From the NCBI GenBank assembly GCA_018350325.1, contig JAEVLN010000015.1:1-64000 (forward strand): DNA of 64,000 bases. Reading direction: 5' to 3'. Position 1 is the stretch's first letter, and each line of letters begins with the position of its first letter. The notes beneath the pieces are model-generated. The model ran no database searches. It had not been told where the DNA came from and worked only from the letters and a program-made list of their open reading frames with translations. This DNA comes from Globodera rostochiensis. Lineage: Eukaryota > Nematoda > Chromadorea > Rhabditida > Heteroderidae. The translations under genes were made by a program, and so were the position numbers. Below, in pieces: positions 1 to 12,370 of the stretch.

Positions 1-2738
1 CTACGGAAGGGCCTTGGCCTTGCGCTTGTTGTTCTTTTGCCTCTTCATAAACGCGTTTCAGATGGAAGTAGAGCCCAGAAAGCGGATGACCAATCTGCTG
101 ATTTGCCAACAATTGGTGGAGCAGTTCCAAAAGCTCTTCCTGCAAAAAAGGAGGAATACATTATGAAAGATGAGCAAAAAAGACGAACATCCAATTTGAG
201 GTTAGCATCCATGTTACGCCGCTTTCGAAGTTCAATGGCGTCGTCTGGGTTCAAAGTCCACACTTGGCCGCAAAGTTCATCGCGCGTCGAACCATCAGCA
301 TTTCTCGGAGGGTTGATGCCGCTCAGACGGTAGGTGACCATGCCGTTCATTTTCACAGGTTGATAGCCTCCTGGGACGGGCTTTTGTTCCGTTGTTGCAG
401 TCCCATAGGCCATTTCGTGGTTGTAGCGATCAACGCACTTGATGAATTTTTTAGAAAGCGCATGACGCCCCATGATCAGGTCGTTTAGTAGTAAATCCAA
501 CTTCTTTGTGTTGTCATCAAGCTGGTTGTATTCTTCCTCATCCTTTTGTTGGCGTTGCGCAGGGCGAAGAAAAGGACGCTGTAGTTCGTAGAATTGCTGG
601 TCCATTTTGACTTGCCCCTTCGCGCAGCATTTTGAAAAAGCGGATTGTCCTGACGCTTCACTCTTCAGTAGCAGCGCATCACAATGGGGGCAGCGATATA
701 GCTGCTTATCTCCAAACTGCAAAGGAATGAATAATAGCCTAGAAATAGAAAACAATTTTTTATACCGGTACAAGACAGTTATAGTATCTTGGCGTATGAT
801 TGGCAGACTGCGAGGCGCAGAACCCGGTGTGCGTGTTGTTCTTGCACTGGCAGCTTATCGGAACGTCTGGCCAGTGTTCCAATGAGGACGCCGAATAACG
901 CGGTGGAGGCTTTCGTTGTCGTGTCGGACGGCTAATTGGAGGAGGCATCAAAATGGTGTCTTCCTCATCAGCGGAAACAGTGTTTTCATCGGCCGCACAA
1001 ATGGGGGCGACACAGAGACCATCCGCATCATATTGGATTTGTGGAATAGCTATAAGTTGAAAATAAGTTGGGAACAAAATTAAAGCCTGCACTTTTTTCA
1101 AAACGGCCGGTTTGGGCCGAGCGCGCACGGGGTGTGCCTTTGCAAGTTGGTGTTTCGGCAGATGTGGCTGTGCTTTCAGCAGATATAGAGAGTTGCGGTT
1201 GTACACATTCGCTCATGAGGGCTGGAGTAGAAGCAATCGAAGGCGTTAATGAAGGAGATGCTGATGCTTAAGTAAAAACGACCAATTGTGCTTTCAAGCA
1301 TTGAAAAACGAACAAAGGCTTGGCCGGCCACCCGTTGAGGCGGCTGTGCGGCAGTGGGCAGTGCGTCGCTCAACTCTTTTTCCCGTTGGGATTGGTGACG
1401 GGGTTGCAGGCGAATTGGGCACGCCAGCTTTACAAAAATAAAAAGTAGGAAAACAGGAAAGAAAAGAAATCTACAGTAACCGACCCGAACGCTGCTGCCG
1501 CTTCAGAGCTTTATGCGCCTCACGTTTCGCTCGATCACGCGAGCCACCCCCGCCTCGTAAAGACTTTGGTTGCTGAAAAAAAGAGTTTAAAGTGATAATA
1601 AAAAATTGTGTTCACATTAACAGGAGCATATCCTATCGGCCATTTTACAGGCGTTTGGACTGCAACAGGCATCAGTGGAACAGCCTTAAAGAATAATGGA
1701 AAAGGGGCAAAATGATATTGATTGTATATAAGTACTTTTCCATTGATCATAGTCATCCATTGAGCCGGCTGCTTGGAAAGCACCACTTTGCGTTCCGGCA
1801 CAACAATGTTTTGTGGCATACGCTTCTGGTTTGTTTGCTTAACCTTTAATAGGAAAAATTATGAGTTTGAAAGGGTTGAGCGAATTCTATAAATAACGAA
1901 TAAAGACCCGACCGCATACTCTTTTTGTACTAAATTAAAAGACATCAAAAATATGGATTCTATCTCTATCAATATAAAAATTTTGAAGAATGTTCTTACG
2001 GTTTAAAAAGTGTAATAATAACTTTCTAATAAAACAATGTGTACCAAATCAAGTCCAATCGGATTAGTGCTGTAAGTCCAAGTGCCAATTGGGCCACTAC
2101 AATTGAGCCAGCGAAAGGTTGACGTAGCCTTGCGCCTTTTGTTGCCATTCAAAAAGCAAGAAGATGAGCTAAAGGGATTGTTCTTTTATAGGTGTGCCTT
2201 TGAATAGAGGAAGAAATTGAGTTTTATTATTCTTTTTAATATAAAGCAAGGCAGAATAAAATTTACAAATCGTGCTGTTGTTGAACTTTCGCCTTATTAA
2301 TTGTCGTGAGCTCCGACGCAGGCAATTTGATGTCTTGCCAACCATCGGATTCGCCCCATCCCCGTGTGCCGGGGCTGACGCAAATGCCTTGCCCGCGCTG
2401 ACGCCGCTCCTCAAGCGCAGCAGCAGAACGAAACTGCACCATCTCATTGACCAGTTGGCGCAAAAAGGCGATATAGCCCTTTTTGTTGCCCTTCTGCAAC
2501 ATTAGAAGCCAATCATCACGACGGTGGCGGTCTTTTTCCCAGCAGCGCCCCTTGGAAAAAAAGAAAATACCATTATAAAAATGCAGAAATGTTTATTATT
2601 TATATGAATAAATTTATTATATAATTTTACTTTTATAGGTGCATCAAAAACGCTCATGTCTATGTCCTTTGGGACCAAATTGAGCGCCATGTGTGCAGAA
2701 GGGCGACGCACCGGGGAGCAATAAAGGAGTTTTGGCAT
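1..2738 (-). CDS. Helitron2/Helentron Rep-helicase gene, copy 0 (5' part, runs off the window)
   Basis: This is the N-terminal third of a rolling-circle transposase. Exons read by eye on the minus strand: 2738-2631, 2550-2267, 2168-2045, 1843-1736, 1684-1616, 1572-1485, 1427-1314, 1266-1093, 1049-766, 716-189 and 139-1 (cut). Each junction has GT/AG and keeps phase. Exons 1, 2, 3, 5, 6, 7, 9 and 10 have exactly the lengths of copy 1 (108, 284, 124, 69, 88, 114, 284, 528 bp). The start ATG opens MPKLLYCSP, shared with copy 1. Exon 10 carries the CPHC...KCC zinc-finger-like cluster and the Helitron N-terminal region (PVPGGYQPVKMNGMVTYRLSG). Rep and helicase domains would lie left of the window. 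No stop or frameshift was seen, so this copy could be intact. The family assignment is firm; individual exon borders are inference from comparison. Confidence 0.85.
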
Positions 2739-3164
2739 TTTGGTCGTATTTTGTCAAAACAATCTATTAATTGAGTAGTAATTAGATTATATACAAGTAA
2801 AAAAAGAGATAAATAAATAAGAGATTGGACAGGAATGTCGGTAATTGGAAACCTGGTGGTCGCCTATTTACTGGCGGTAAAAAATATTTGGGGTGAAATT
2901 TCTGATTTCCGAACTATTTTTGAATCCTTGGCATTCCGAGTTCCGATTTATAAAAGTTTGAGCAAAAAGTCGGAAATTTTTTTAAAAAATACAAAATTTT
3001 TATAAGCCTGGAAGCTTTTACCGCATTTATAGCTTGGGGCCCTTTTGTGTATTTCTAATTTTAGTCTTCCGATTTCCGACTTTTTTGTGGTCGAAATTCC
3101 GATTTACGAAAAATTGTGAGGCCCTGAATTCAGATTTCCGAAAGTTTTTGAGGGCGTCAGTGCC
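2739..3164. other. Short spacer upstream of copy 0
   Basis: About 430 bp between the start codon of copy 0 and the left inverted repeat of element A. It is AT-rich and carries several short repeats of a TTCCGA-type word (for example near 2,930-2,950 and 3,065-3,145). If copy 0 has a promoter it should lie here, but I see no clear TATA or initiator signal. Confidence 0.5.
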
Positions 3165-3230
3165 CATCCTGGTGCACACCGATTCCTTTGTGTGCACTCT
3201 TTGTAAGACGGGCTTCTTCGGCAGCGGCAC
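3165..3230 (-). repeat. Left subterminal inverted repeat of element A
   Basis: On the minus strand this reads GCCGAAGAAGCCCGTCTTAC followed by a GTGCACAC...GTGTGCAC-type palindrome. It matches the right end of element A at 9,270-9,335 in inverted orientation. Confidence 0.7.
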
Positions 3231-3289
3231 ATTAAAAAAAAGAATTTTGTGTTTTCAGGGTCTGATTTGTCAATGTTAAAATTTTTTTA

Positions 3290-3935
3290 GAGGGTTTAAC
3301 CAGTTTTAGAAAAACTTTTAAGCTTTATTATATCTTTTTTAGGATTGACATTTTTTATTTTAATTTTACCGGGTTAGATCAATTTAGTAAATTGCTTTCA
3401 ATATTATAAGGCCTTCTGAAGGGCCCAGAAAGTTTCAGAAATTGTTTAAAATTACAAAAGGGTTTAAGAGTGATAGATGTATGCAAAACTTTTTAGACAT
3501 TATTAAGGCTTCTTAAAGGGTTTGGACATTTTTTGCAAAACATCTTAATTGTCCAAACTCGTTAAAAAGCATATAAAAGGTTAAAAAGATTTTGAAAAAC
3601 TGGTCTGACTCTTAAAAATCCTGTGTACTTAAAAAAAAATATTTTGGCTTTTCAAAAAACCCAGCCTAATATTTAAGACATTTAATTGATCAAACCCGGG
3701 AAAATTTAAAATTTGGCAATAGTTTGGGGAAGATGTCCAAACTCGTTAAAAAACATCAAAAGATAAAAAAAATTTTAATGGGCCAGCAATTTTTGATCGA
3801 TGCAAAAAACTCAATTATGTGGCCAAAGAAAGATTAATCAATCCAAAAAAACTCAATTTGGATGGACTAAAAAATGATTGATCAGTCCAAACAGCTCAAT
3901 ATTTATTGTCCATTTAATTTTATGGACCCAGAAAA
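3290..3935. repeat. Degenerate AT-rich lead-in to array A
   Basis: AT-rich sequence with recurring words such as GGGTTT, TTAAAAA and CCAAACTCGTTAAAAA (near 3,550 and 3,730), resembling decayed units of the adjacent array. No coding potential was seen. Confidence 0.5.
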
Positions 3936-6900
3936 AATCCAAACCCTTTTAAATGGCATAAAAAGAAGATTCAATTGTTTAAGCCCTTTAGAAAGGTAAA
4001 ATAATTTTGAAAAAAATTTGCTAAAAAGATTTAAGGCCTTCAAAACCCGTAAAAAAATATACGAAAATTTTTAAACCCGTTTTACAAACCAATAAAAAAT
4101 CCAAACCCTTTTAAATGGCATAAAAAGAAGATTCAATTGTTTAAGCCCTTTAGAAAGGTAAATAATTTTGAAAAAAATTTGCTAAAAAGATTTAAGGCCT
4201 TCAAAACCCGTAAAAAAATATACGAAAATTTTTAAACCCGTTTTACAAACCAATAAAAAATCCAAACCCTTTTAAATGGCATAAAAAAAATGTTCAATTG
4301 TTTAAGCCCTTTAGAAAGGTCAAATAATTTTGAAAAGAATTTGCTAAAAAGATTTAAGGCGTTCAAAACCCGTAAAAAAGTTACAAAAATTTTTAAACCC
4401 GTTTTACAAACCCCAAACCCTATTAAATGGCATAAAAAAAGATTCAATTGTTTAAGCCCTTTAGAACGGTAAAATAAGTATGAAAAGAATTTGCTAAATA
4501 GATTTAATGCCTTCAAAACCCGTACTAAAAGTTACGAAAATTTTTAAACCCGTTATACAAACCAATAAAAAATCCAAACCCTTTTAAATGGCATAAAAAA
4601 AAAGATTCAATTGTTTAAGCCCTTTAGAAAGGTAAAATAATTATGAGAAGAATTTGCTAAATAGATTTAATGTCTTCAAAACCCGTACTAAAATTTACGA
4701 AAATTTTTAAACCCGTTTTACAAACCAATAAAAAATCCAAACCCTTTTAAATGGCATAAAAAAGAAGATTCAATTGTTTAAGCCCTTTAGAAAGGTAAAA
4801 TAATTTTGAAAAAAATTTGCTAAAAAGATTTAAGGCCTTCAAAACCCGTAAAAAAATATACGAAAATTTTTAAACCCGTTTTACAAACCAATAAAAAATC
4901 CAAACCCTTTTAAATGGCATAAAAAGAAGATTCAATTGTTTAAGCCCTTTAGAAAGGTAAATAATTTTGAAAAAAATTTGCTAAAAAGATTTAAGGCCTT
5001 CAAAACCCGTAAAAAAATATACGAAAATTTTTAAACCCGTTTTACAAACCAATAAAAAATCCAAACCCTTTTAAATGGCATAAAAAAAATGTTCAATTGT
5101 TTAAGCCCTTTAGAAAGGTCAAATAATTTTGAAAAGAATTTGCTAAAAAGATTTAAGGCGTTCAAAACCCGTAAAAAAGTTACAAAAATTTTTAAACCCG
5201 TTTTACAAACCCCAAACCCTATTAAATGGCATAAAAAAAGATTCAATTGTTTAAGCCCTTTAGAACGGTAAAATAAGTATGAAAAGAATTTGCTAAATAG
5301 ATTTAATGCCTTCAAAACCCGTACTAAAAGTTACGAAAATTTTTAAACCCGTTATACAAACCAATAAAAAATCTCCAAACCCTTTTAAATGGCATAAAAA
5401 AAAAGATTCAATTGTTTAAGCCCTTTAGAAAGGTAAAATAATTATGAGAAGAATTTGCTAAATAGATTTAATGTCTTCAAAACCCGTACTAAAATTTACG
5501 AAAATTTTAAACCCGTTTTACAAACCAATAAAAAATCCAACCCTTTTAAATGGCATAAAGAAGATTCAATTTTTAAGCCCTTTAAGGCCTTCAAAACCGT
5601 AAAAAATATACGAAAATTTTTAAACCCGTTTTACAAACCAATAAAAAATCCAAACCCTTTTAAATGGCATAAAAAGAAGATTCAATTGTTTAAGCCCTTT
5701 AGAAAGGTAAATAATTTGAAAAAAATTTGCTAAAAAGATTTAAGGCCTTCAAAACCCGTAAAAAATATACGAAAATTTTTAAACCCGTTTTACAAACCAA
5801 TAAAAATCCAAACCCTTTTAAATGGCATAAAAAAAATGTTCAATTGTTTAAGCCCTTTAGAAAGGTCAAATAATTTGAAAAGAATTTGCTAAAAAGATTT
5901 AAGGCGTTCAAAACCCGTAAAAAGTTACAAAAATTTTTAAACCCGTTTTACAAACCCAAACCCTATTAAATGGCATAAAAAAAATTCAATTGTTTAAGCC
6001 CTTTAGAACGGTAAAATAAGTATGAAAAGAATTCGCTAAATAGATTTAATGCCTTCAAAACCCGTACTAAAAGTTACGAAAATTTTTAAACCCGTTATAC
6101 AAACCAATAAAAAATCCAAACCCTTTTAAATGGCATAAAAAAAAAGATTCAATTGTTTAAGCCCTTTAGAAAGGTAAAATAATTATGAGAAGAATTTGCT
6201 AAAAAGATTTAATGTCTTCAAAACCCGTAAAAAAAGTAACGAAAATTTTTAAACCCGTTTTACAAACCCCAAACCCTTTTAAATGGCATAAAAAAAAGCT
6301 TCAATTGTTTAAGCCCTTTAGAAAGGTAAAATAATTATGAAAAGAATTTGCTAAATAGATTTAATGTCTTCAAAACCCGTACTAAAATTTACGAAAATTT
6401 TTAAACCCGTTATACAAACCAATAAAAAATCCAAACCCTTTTAAATGGCATAAAAAGAAGATTCAATTGTCTAAGCCCTTTAGAAAGGTAAAATAATTTT
6501 GAAAAGGATTTGCTAAAGATTTAAGGCCTTCAAAACCCGTAAAAAAAGTTACAAAAATTTTTAAACCCGTTTTACAAACCCCAAACCCTATTAAATGGCA
6601 TAAAAAAAAGATTCAATTGTTTAAGCCCTTTAGAACGGTAAAATAAGTATGAAAAGAATTTGCTAAATAGATTTAATGCCTTCAAAACCCGTACTAAAAG
6701 TTACGAAAATTTTTAAACCCGTTTTACAAACCCCAAACCCTTTTAAATGGCATAAAAAAAAGATTCAATTGTTTAAGCCCTTTAGAAAGGTAAAATAATT
6801 ATGAAAAGAATTTGCTAAATAGATTTAATGTCTTCAAAACCCGTACTAAAATTTACGAAAATTTTTAAACCCGTTATACAAACCAATAAAAAATCCAAAC

Positions 6901-8790
6901 CCTTTTAAATGGCATAAAAAAAAGATTCAATTGTTTAAGCCCTTTAGAAAGGTAAAATAATTATGAAAAGAATTTGCTAAAAAGATTTAATGTCTTCAAA
7001 ACCCGTAAAAAAAGTTACGAAAATTTTTAAACCCGTTTTACAAACCCCAAACCCTTTTAAATGGCATAAAAAAAAAGATTCAATTGTTTAAGCCCTTTAG
7101 AAAGGTAAAATAATTATGAAAAGAATTTGCTAAATAGATTTAATGTCTTCAAAACCCGTACTAAAATTTACGAAAATTTTTAAACCCGTTATACAAACCA
7201 ATAAAAAATCCAAACCCTTTTAAATGGCATAAAAAGAAGATTCAATTGTCTAAGCCCTTTAGAAAGGTAAAATAATTTTGAAAAGGATTTGCTAAAGATT
7301 TAAGGCCTTCAAAACCCGTAAAAAAAGTTACAAAAATTTTTAAACCCGTTTTACAAACCCCAAACCCTATTAAATGGCATAAAAAAAAGATTCAATTGTT
7401 TAAGCCCTTTAGAACGGTAAAATAAGTATGAAAAGAATTTGCTAAATAGATTTAATGCCTTCAAAACCCGTACTAAAAGTTACGAAAATTTTTAAACCCG
7501 TTATACAAACCAATAAAAAATCCAAACCCTTTTAAATGGCATAAAAAAAAAGATTCAATTGTTTAAGCCCTTTAGAAAGGTAAAATAATTATGAAAAGAA
7601 TTTGCTAAAAAGATTTAATGTCTTCAAAACCCGTAAAAAAAGTTACGAAAATTTTTAAACCCGTTTTACAAACCCCAAACCCTTTTAAATGGCATAAAAA
7701 AAAAGATTCAATTGTTTAAGCCCTTTAGAAAGGTAAAATAATTATGAAAAGAATTTGCTAAATAGATTTAATGTCTTCAAAACCCGTACTAAAATTTACG
7801 AAAATTTTTAAACCCGTTATACAAACCAATAAAAAATCCAAACCCTTTTAAATGGCATAAAAAAAAGATTCAATTGTTTAAGCCCTTTAGAAAGGTAAAA
7901 TAATTATGAAAAGAATTTGCTAAAAAGATTTAATGTCTTCAAAACCCGTAAAAAAAGTTACGAAAATTTTTAAACCCGTTTTACAAACCCCAAACCCTTT
8001 TAAATGGCATAAAAAAAAGATTCAATTGTTTAAGCCCTTTAGAAAGGTAAAATAATTATGAAAAGAATTTGCTAAATAGATTTAATGTCTTCAAAACCCG
8101 TACTAAAATTTACGAAAATTTTTAAACCCGTTTTACAAACCAATAAAAAATCCAAACCCTTTTAAATGGCATAAAAAGAAGATTCAATTGTTTAAGCCCT
8201 TTAGAAAGGTAAAATAATTTTGAAAAGAATTTGCTAAAAAGATTTAAGGCCTTCAAAACCCGTAAAAAAATATACGAAAATTTTTAAACCCGTTTTACAA
8301 ACCCCAAACCCTTTTAAATGGCATAAAAAAAAGATTCAATTGTTTAAGCCCTTTAGAAAGGTAAAATAATTATGAAAAGAATTTGCTAAATAGATTTAAT
8401 GTCTTCAAAACCCGTACTAAAATTTACGAAAATTTTTAAACCCGTTATACAAACAAATAAAAAATCCAAACCCTTTTAAATGGCATAAAAAAAATGTTCA
8501 ATTGTTTAAGCCCTTTAGAAAGGTAAAATAATTTTGAAAAGAATTTGCTAAAAAGATTTAAGGCCTTCAAAACCCGTAAAAAAATATACGAAAATTTTTA
8601 AACCCGTTTTACAAACCAATAAAAATCCAAACCCTTTTAAATGGCATAAAAAGAAGATTCAATTGTTTAAGCCCTTTTAAGGCCTTCAAAACCCGTAAAA
8701 AAATTTACGAAAATTTTTAAACCCGTTTTACAAACCAATAAAAAATCCAAACCCTTTTAAATGCCATAAAAAATAAATTCTATTATAGTA
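3936..8790. repeat. Array A: ~160-bp tandem repeat with higher-order structure
   Basis: About 30 units of 150-161 bp. Each unit contains AATCCAAACCCTTTTAAATGG, GATTCAATTGTTTAAGCCC, TTCAAAACCCGT and TTTTTAAACCCGTTTTACAA in that order. Variants recur in blocks: the segment at about 4,232-4,516 reappears unchanged at 5,031-5,315 (799 bp apart, five units), and another marked variant at about 6,466 recurs near 7,246 (780 bp). Short open frames here are by-products of the repeat. Units decay at both edges. Confidence 0.9.
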
Positions 8791-9269
8791 TAACCCGCTT
8801 AAATAGGCAATAAAACACGAAAATCTTTAAAAAATGGAGAAAATGTAAGTTAAGTGCTTAGTTATTCAACCCTTTAAACCCGCATAAAGAATTGAAATAA
8901 GCTTCCTAAATTATTCAAGCCGTTTAAAACCCCAAAAAATTTGTAAATTATTCAAGCTCTTTAACCTTATTGATTTTGGGTTTAAAAATAAGTCCATTAA
9001 GTTTTTAATTATTTAAGCCTTTTAAAAAGCTCATAAAAAGTATCCAAAGCTTAATGACATAAGATCTCTGATTTTAAAAATAATACAAAGCGTTTAAAGC
9101 GCAAAAAAATCTAATACCTTTAAAAATGAGGACAAATATTTAGACTTAGCTATTTCTAAAATTTTTTAAGCGTTTAAAATTCTATAAATTTTCTATAAAT
9201 TTTTGCCAAAAGGGGCCCCCCTTTTGAAAATCGACTAATCAGACCCAAAACCCAGATAAAGCATAGTTT
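8791..9269. other. AT-rich edge of array A
   Basis: Degenerate repeat-like sequence with words such as TTTAAA and TATTCAAGC, then a short unique stretch before the right terminal module. Nothing coding or structural was recognised. Confidence 0.5.
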
Positions 9270-9445
9270 TAACTGTGCCGCGGCCGAAGAAGCCCGTCTT
9301 ACAGTGCACACCGACGGATCGGTGTGCACTGCAAGTGCGACTTTTAGATGAATGAATTGCTGACAGCCGTGTTCAGCGAAAAACGGCTGTCAGCAATTGC
9401 CAATCAATAGGCATTGCTCTCCCCCCACCCCCCACCCCCCCCCCC
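9270..9445 (+). repeat. Right terminal module of element A: hairpin 1, hairpin 2, CAATCAAT, poly-C
   Basis: Hairpin 1 spans 9,298-9,335 with 17-nt arms (CTTACAGTGCACACCGA / TCGGTGTGCACTGCAAG, one mismatch) and a 4-nt loop. Hairpin 2 has perfect 15-nt arms at 9,356-9,370 and 9,383-9,397 (ATTGCTGACAGCCGT / ACGGCTGTCAGCAAT). CAATCAAT and a C-rich tract (about 9,419-9,445) follow. The same order is present at the right ends of elements B, C and E. Confidence 0.85.
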
Positions 9446-10010
9446 TCGTCCTCTCAAACCTTTTAAATCGATATTGCATTATTCTTTTTAGTGTTAAAAT
9501 GTACTTGCAAAATTATTAAAAATTGTTTTATGGTAAACATGAATTTTGTTTATTAATTATGAAAAAAATAAATAAGTAATATTCGCTTTATGCGCAATTC
9601 GGGAAAAAATCAGAAACTAATGCTGACATTTATTTAAATAGTTATAAAATTGGCCAACATTAAAAATAAGCATAATTTAACTGTGTTTATTAATTATGAA
9701 AAAAACTGTAAACAATTTTGCTTTATGATCAACACAAAAATAAGGAGATATTAATAAATTAATTTTTTTTATTCATTATTTTAAATAAATAAATAAGTAA
9801 TCAATTCTGAAAAAAATCTGAAACGAATGCTGACATTTATTTGAATGGTTATAAATTTGGCCAACATTAATTATTTAATTTGTTTAGTAATGTAAGCATT
9901 TGCGCTTTATGAGTAACACCGAAATAAGGAGAAATTAATAAGGTTAATTTTTCACGTTTTGTACTGCTTCTAATTCAATATGAATTTTTTAGTGTAATTT
10001 ATTATCTAAA
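9446..10010. repeat. AT-rich spacer with a ~210-bp direct repeat
   Basis: Very AT-rich. A stretch around 9,590-9,665 (AATGCTGACATTTATTT...GGCCAACATTAA) recurs around 9,800-9,870, and TTTATTAATTATGAAAAAAA recurs nearby. No gene. Confidence 0.6.
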
Positions 10011-11100
10011 ATTTAAATTTGGAAAAACCTGATCTTCCGTAACTTGATCATTTCTGATCATACCGGGGGCGGCTTTTTTTGTTTAATTAGCTTGTTAAGC
10101 TTATATGAATTTGTTTATTATTTAAAATTTGAATTTTTAACTTTTTTTTATACAAAACAAATCTACCATACCGTAATAAAATTAACATACGTAACTGAGC
10201 AGTTTGATAAGAAATGATAAAACTTTTTTTAGTTCAGTTTTAAAAACAGAATTTTTTATTATCATAAAATAGTCAAATAAATTCTAAATATTATTTTTTT
10301 AATGCTAAAAGTGAAAATACCGTAACCTGATCCATTCTGATCAGATCGAACGAATTTTTTTTGTTTAGCTCAGCTTTTTATCTGAATTTTATTATATATA
10401 AATTATTTCAAAAATTTAAAATTTCAAAATTTAAATTTTTTGATTTTTTGCTCAAAATTGATCAGACCGTAACTTGATCATTTTTGATTAGAACTGGTCA
10501 AACTTTTTTTTATTTAGCTCAGCTTTTTAGCTGATTTTATTTCAAAAAATTTAAAATATCAAAATTTAATTTTTTAAATTTTTGATCAAAATTGATCTCT
10601 GATCAGAATCGAACCACTTTTTTTTGTTTAGCTCATTTTTTAAGCTGACTTTTATTATATTTAAATTATTTCAAAAAATTAAAAATTTCAAAATTTAATT
10701 TTTAAATTTTTGATCAAAATTGAAAATACCGTAACTTGTTCAATTCAGATCATACCTAAACAAACTTTTTTTTGTTTAGCTCATTTTTTAAGCTGACTTT
10801 TATTATATTTAAATTATTTCAAAAAATTAAAAATTTCAAAATTTAATTTTTTAAATTTTTGCTCAAAATTGATCTTCCCGTAACTTGATCAGTTTTGATC
10901 AGAACTCAACAAAATTTTTTTTTGTTTAGCTCCGCTTTTTAAGCTGAATTTAATTATATATAATTTATTTTCAAAAAATTAAAATTTCAAAATTTAATTT
11001 TTTGAATTTTTGCTCAAAATTGAAAATTCCATAACTTGATCAGTTTTGTTCAGAACTGGTCAAACTTTTTTTTGTTCGACTCAGCTCAGCAAGCTGAGTC
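10011..11100. repeat. ~155-bp AT-rich tandem repeat (spacer satellite)
   Basis: About six to seven degenerate units. Each contains TAACTTGATCA and GATCAGAAC, then a T-run, TTTGTTTAGCTCAG, an AAGCTGA block, AATTTAAAATTTCAAAATTT and TTTTTGCTCAAAATTGA. The last unit ends in the palindrome GACTCAGCTCAGCAAGCTGAGTC-type block at 11,078-11,100, which is also the border with the next unit at five other sites in the window. Confidence 0.8.
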
Positions 11101-11960
11101 TAATTAAATTTTCAATTACCCCCTAAGGCAAAATTCGTACTTTTCCATTTTTGACCCCAGCCAAATATGGGTATAGATTGGTTAGACCCACCATATCGAC
11201 CCCCAACCCGAACCTAACCGGGCAAGCGATATATCATTTTGAAGCCCAAACCCTGGCGCACCTCCTCCCACAAAATCAGCCTGAAACTCAACCAAAAAAT
11301 TTTCACCATGGAACATGGCGCAAAAAAAAATAATTTTTTCCATTTCCAACACCCAATTTCGACCTCAAGTCGAACTCTTACAGACCCGGTCAAGAAACTT
11401 TTTTTGTAGCTTAACACCATCTCAACTTATGATTAACCAACCCCGACCCGATTCGAGCAACCCCCATCGTTTTTGTGAATTTCTTCCAAAACAGCCAAAA
11501 AAAAGTCCGATTTTTCGACATTTTGTCACTCGAATAACTCTTAGGCCGTTAGACCTACCCGGACACAACATATACCATTCGAACGCAAATTTTGTCTAGT
11601 TGTGCCCTTTCTCCAAACCCAACCCATCAAAATCATGCTTTAAACCACTTTTGGCCCTCCAACTGCAACATGGTAGGCAAAAAGGGGCGCAGATTTCAGC
11701 GCCGTTAGACTTTTCGACCCTTGTCGAGCAAGTTAGGGGAAAAAAAAAACCATACGATTGTAAAAACCTCGGAACTTTATTTTTGTGCAAATTTTCAGCC
11801 AAATCGAACCACACATCTCCAAGATTATAGAATTTCCCCGGAGCTTCAAAATAGAATTTCCTTATAATTAGTAACTAGACGCCTGCGGGGCGGCTAAAGC
11901 ATGTGGGTGATTGATATGTGATAGATATTGAACTGTTCCTAGGGTTTTTCTTTTTTTTAT
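11101..11960. repeat. Spacer unit G (copy 1 of 6), non-coding repeat
   Basis: A ~0.8-kb unit starting CCCCCTAAGGCAAAATTCG. Landmarks are ATTTTTGACCCCAGCCAA, TTTTGTGAATTTCT, TTTTTCGACATTTTGT, TTTTGTCTAGTTGTGCCCT, AACTGCAACATGGTAGGCA and AACTAGACGCCTG. Related copies lie at about 13,190, 36,250, 41,100, 60,820 and 62,300. Open frames exist on both strands, but they are short, differ between copies and share no family motif, so I treat the unit as non-coding. Confidence 0.8.
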
Positions 11961-12370
11961 CTTAATTTATTTTATTTATTCATTTATTTAATGCGATAAA
12001 TTTGAGATCGCTCCTGGGCGGGCAAGCCCTCTTCTGGGATTGGGCAAGCCTTTGTAAGGCTGGGCAAGCCTTTTTTGTTGACCAAATATTCACAAGGACG
12101 GGCAAGCCTTGTGCTTGGAATTTTTTAAATTAAAATTTCAGAGCTTTTTATTTATTTTTTTCTTTCGAATTATTTATTTTTAAAAAAAAATTTAATTCTT
12201 CTCCACATAACTTTTCACTACTACAATTGTTCTATGGGGTGCACTACTGGGGGGTTACACCAGCAGTAAGGTTCTCTCTCTCTCCTTACGCTCGTATCTC
12301 TACCTTTTTCTCTCACATTTCCACACTATTTCTCTTTCTCCTTGATCTGCCCATATCTCGATCAGTACTG
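11961..12370. repeat. GGGCAAGCC repeats and CT-rich tract
   Basis: At about 12,010-12,115 the word GGGCAAGCC occurs four times in a T-rich background. At about 12,228-12,345 there is TATGGGGTGCACTACTGGGG followed by a CTCTCTCTCC-rich stretch. Both blocks recur in the same order at 61,755-62,085 and 63,265-63,590, so they belong to the spacer higher-order unit. Function unknown. Confidence 0.75.

Larger units (their letters stand above)
3165..9445 (+). mobile_element. Element A: inverted-repeat-bounded minisatellite element with terminal hairpins
   Basis: The left end (about 3,165-3,230) is the reverse complement of the right end (about 9,270-9,335). Both contain the word GAAGAAGCCCGTCTTAC and the GTGCACAC palindrome. 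Between them lies a large tandem array and no coding region. The right end continues into a second hairpin and a poly-C tract. Subterminal inverted repeats, 3' hairpins and internal tandem repeats are known features of non-autonomous Helentron-type elements; assigning this element to that class is inference. Exact termini and target site are not resolved. Confidence 0.6.

Noticed and set aside
4232..5733. 60-94-residue frames within array A
   Set aside because: They are made of tandem repeat units, recur identically with the repeat period and have low-complexity composition.
9419..9445. C-rich tracts as telomeric repeats
   Set aside because: They are irregular C-runs without a repeated telomere motif and occur at five internal places.
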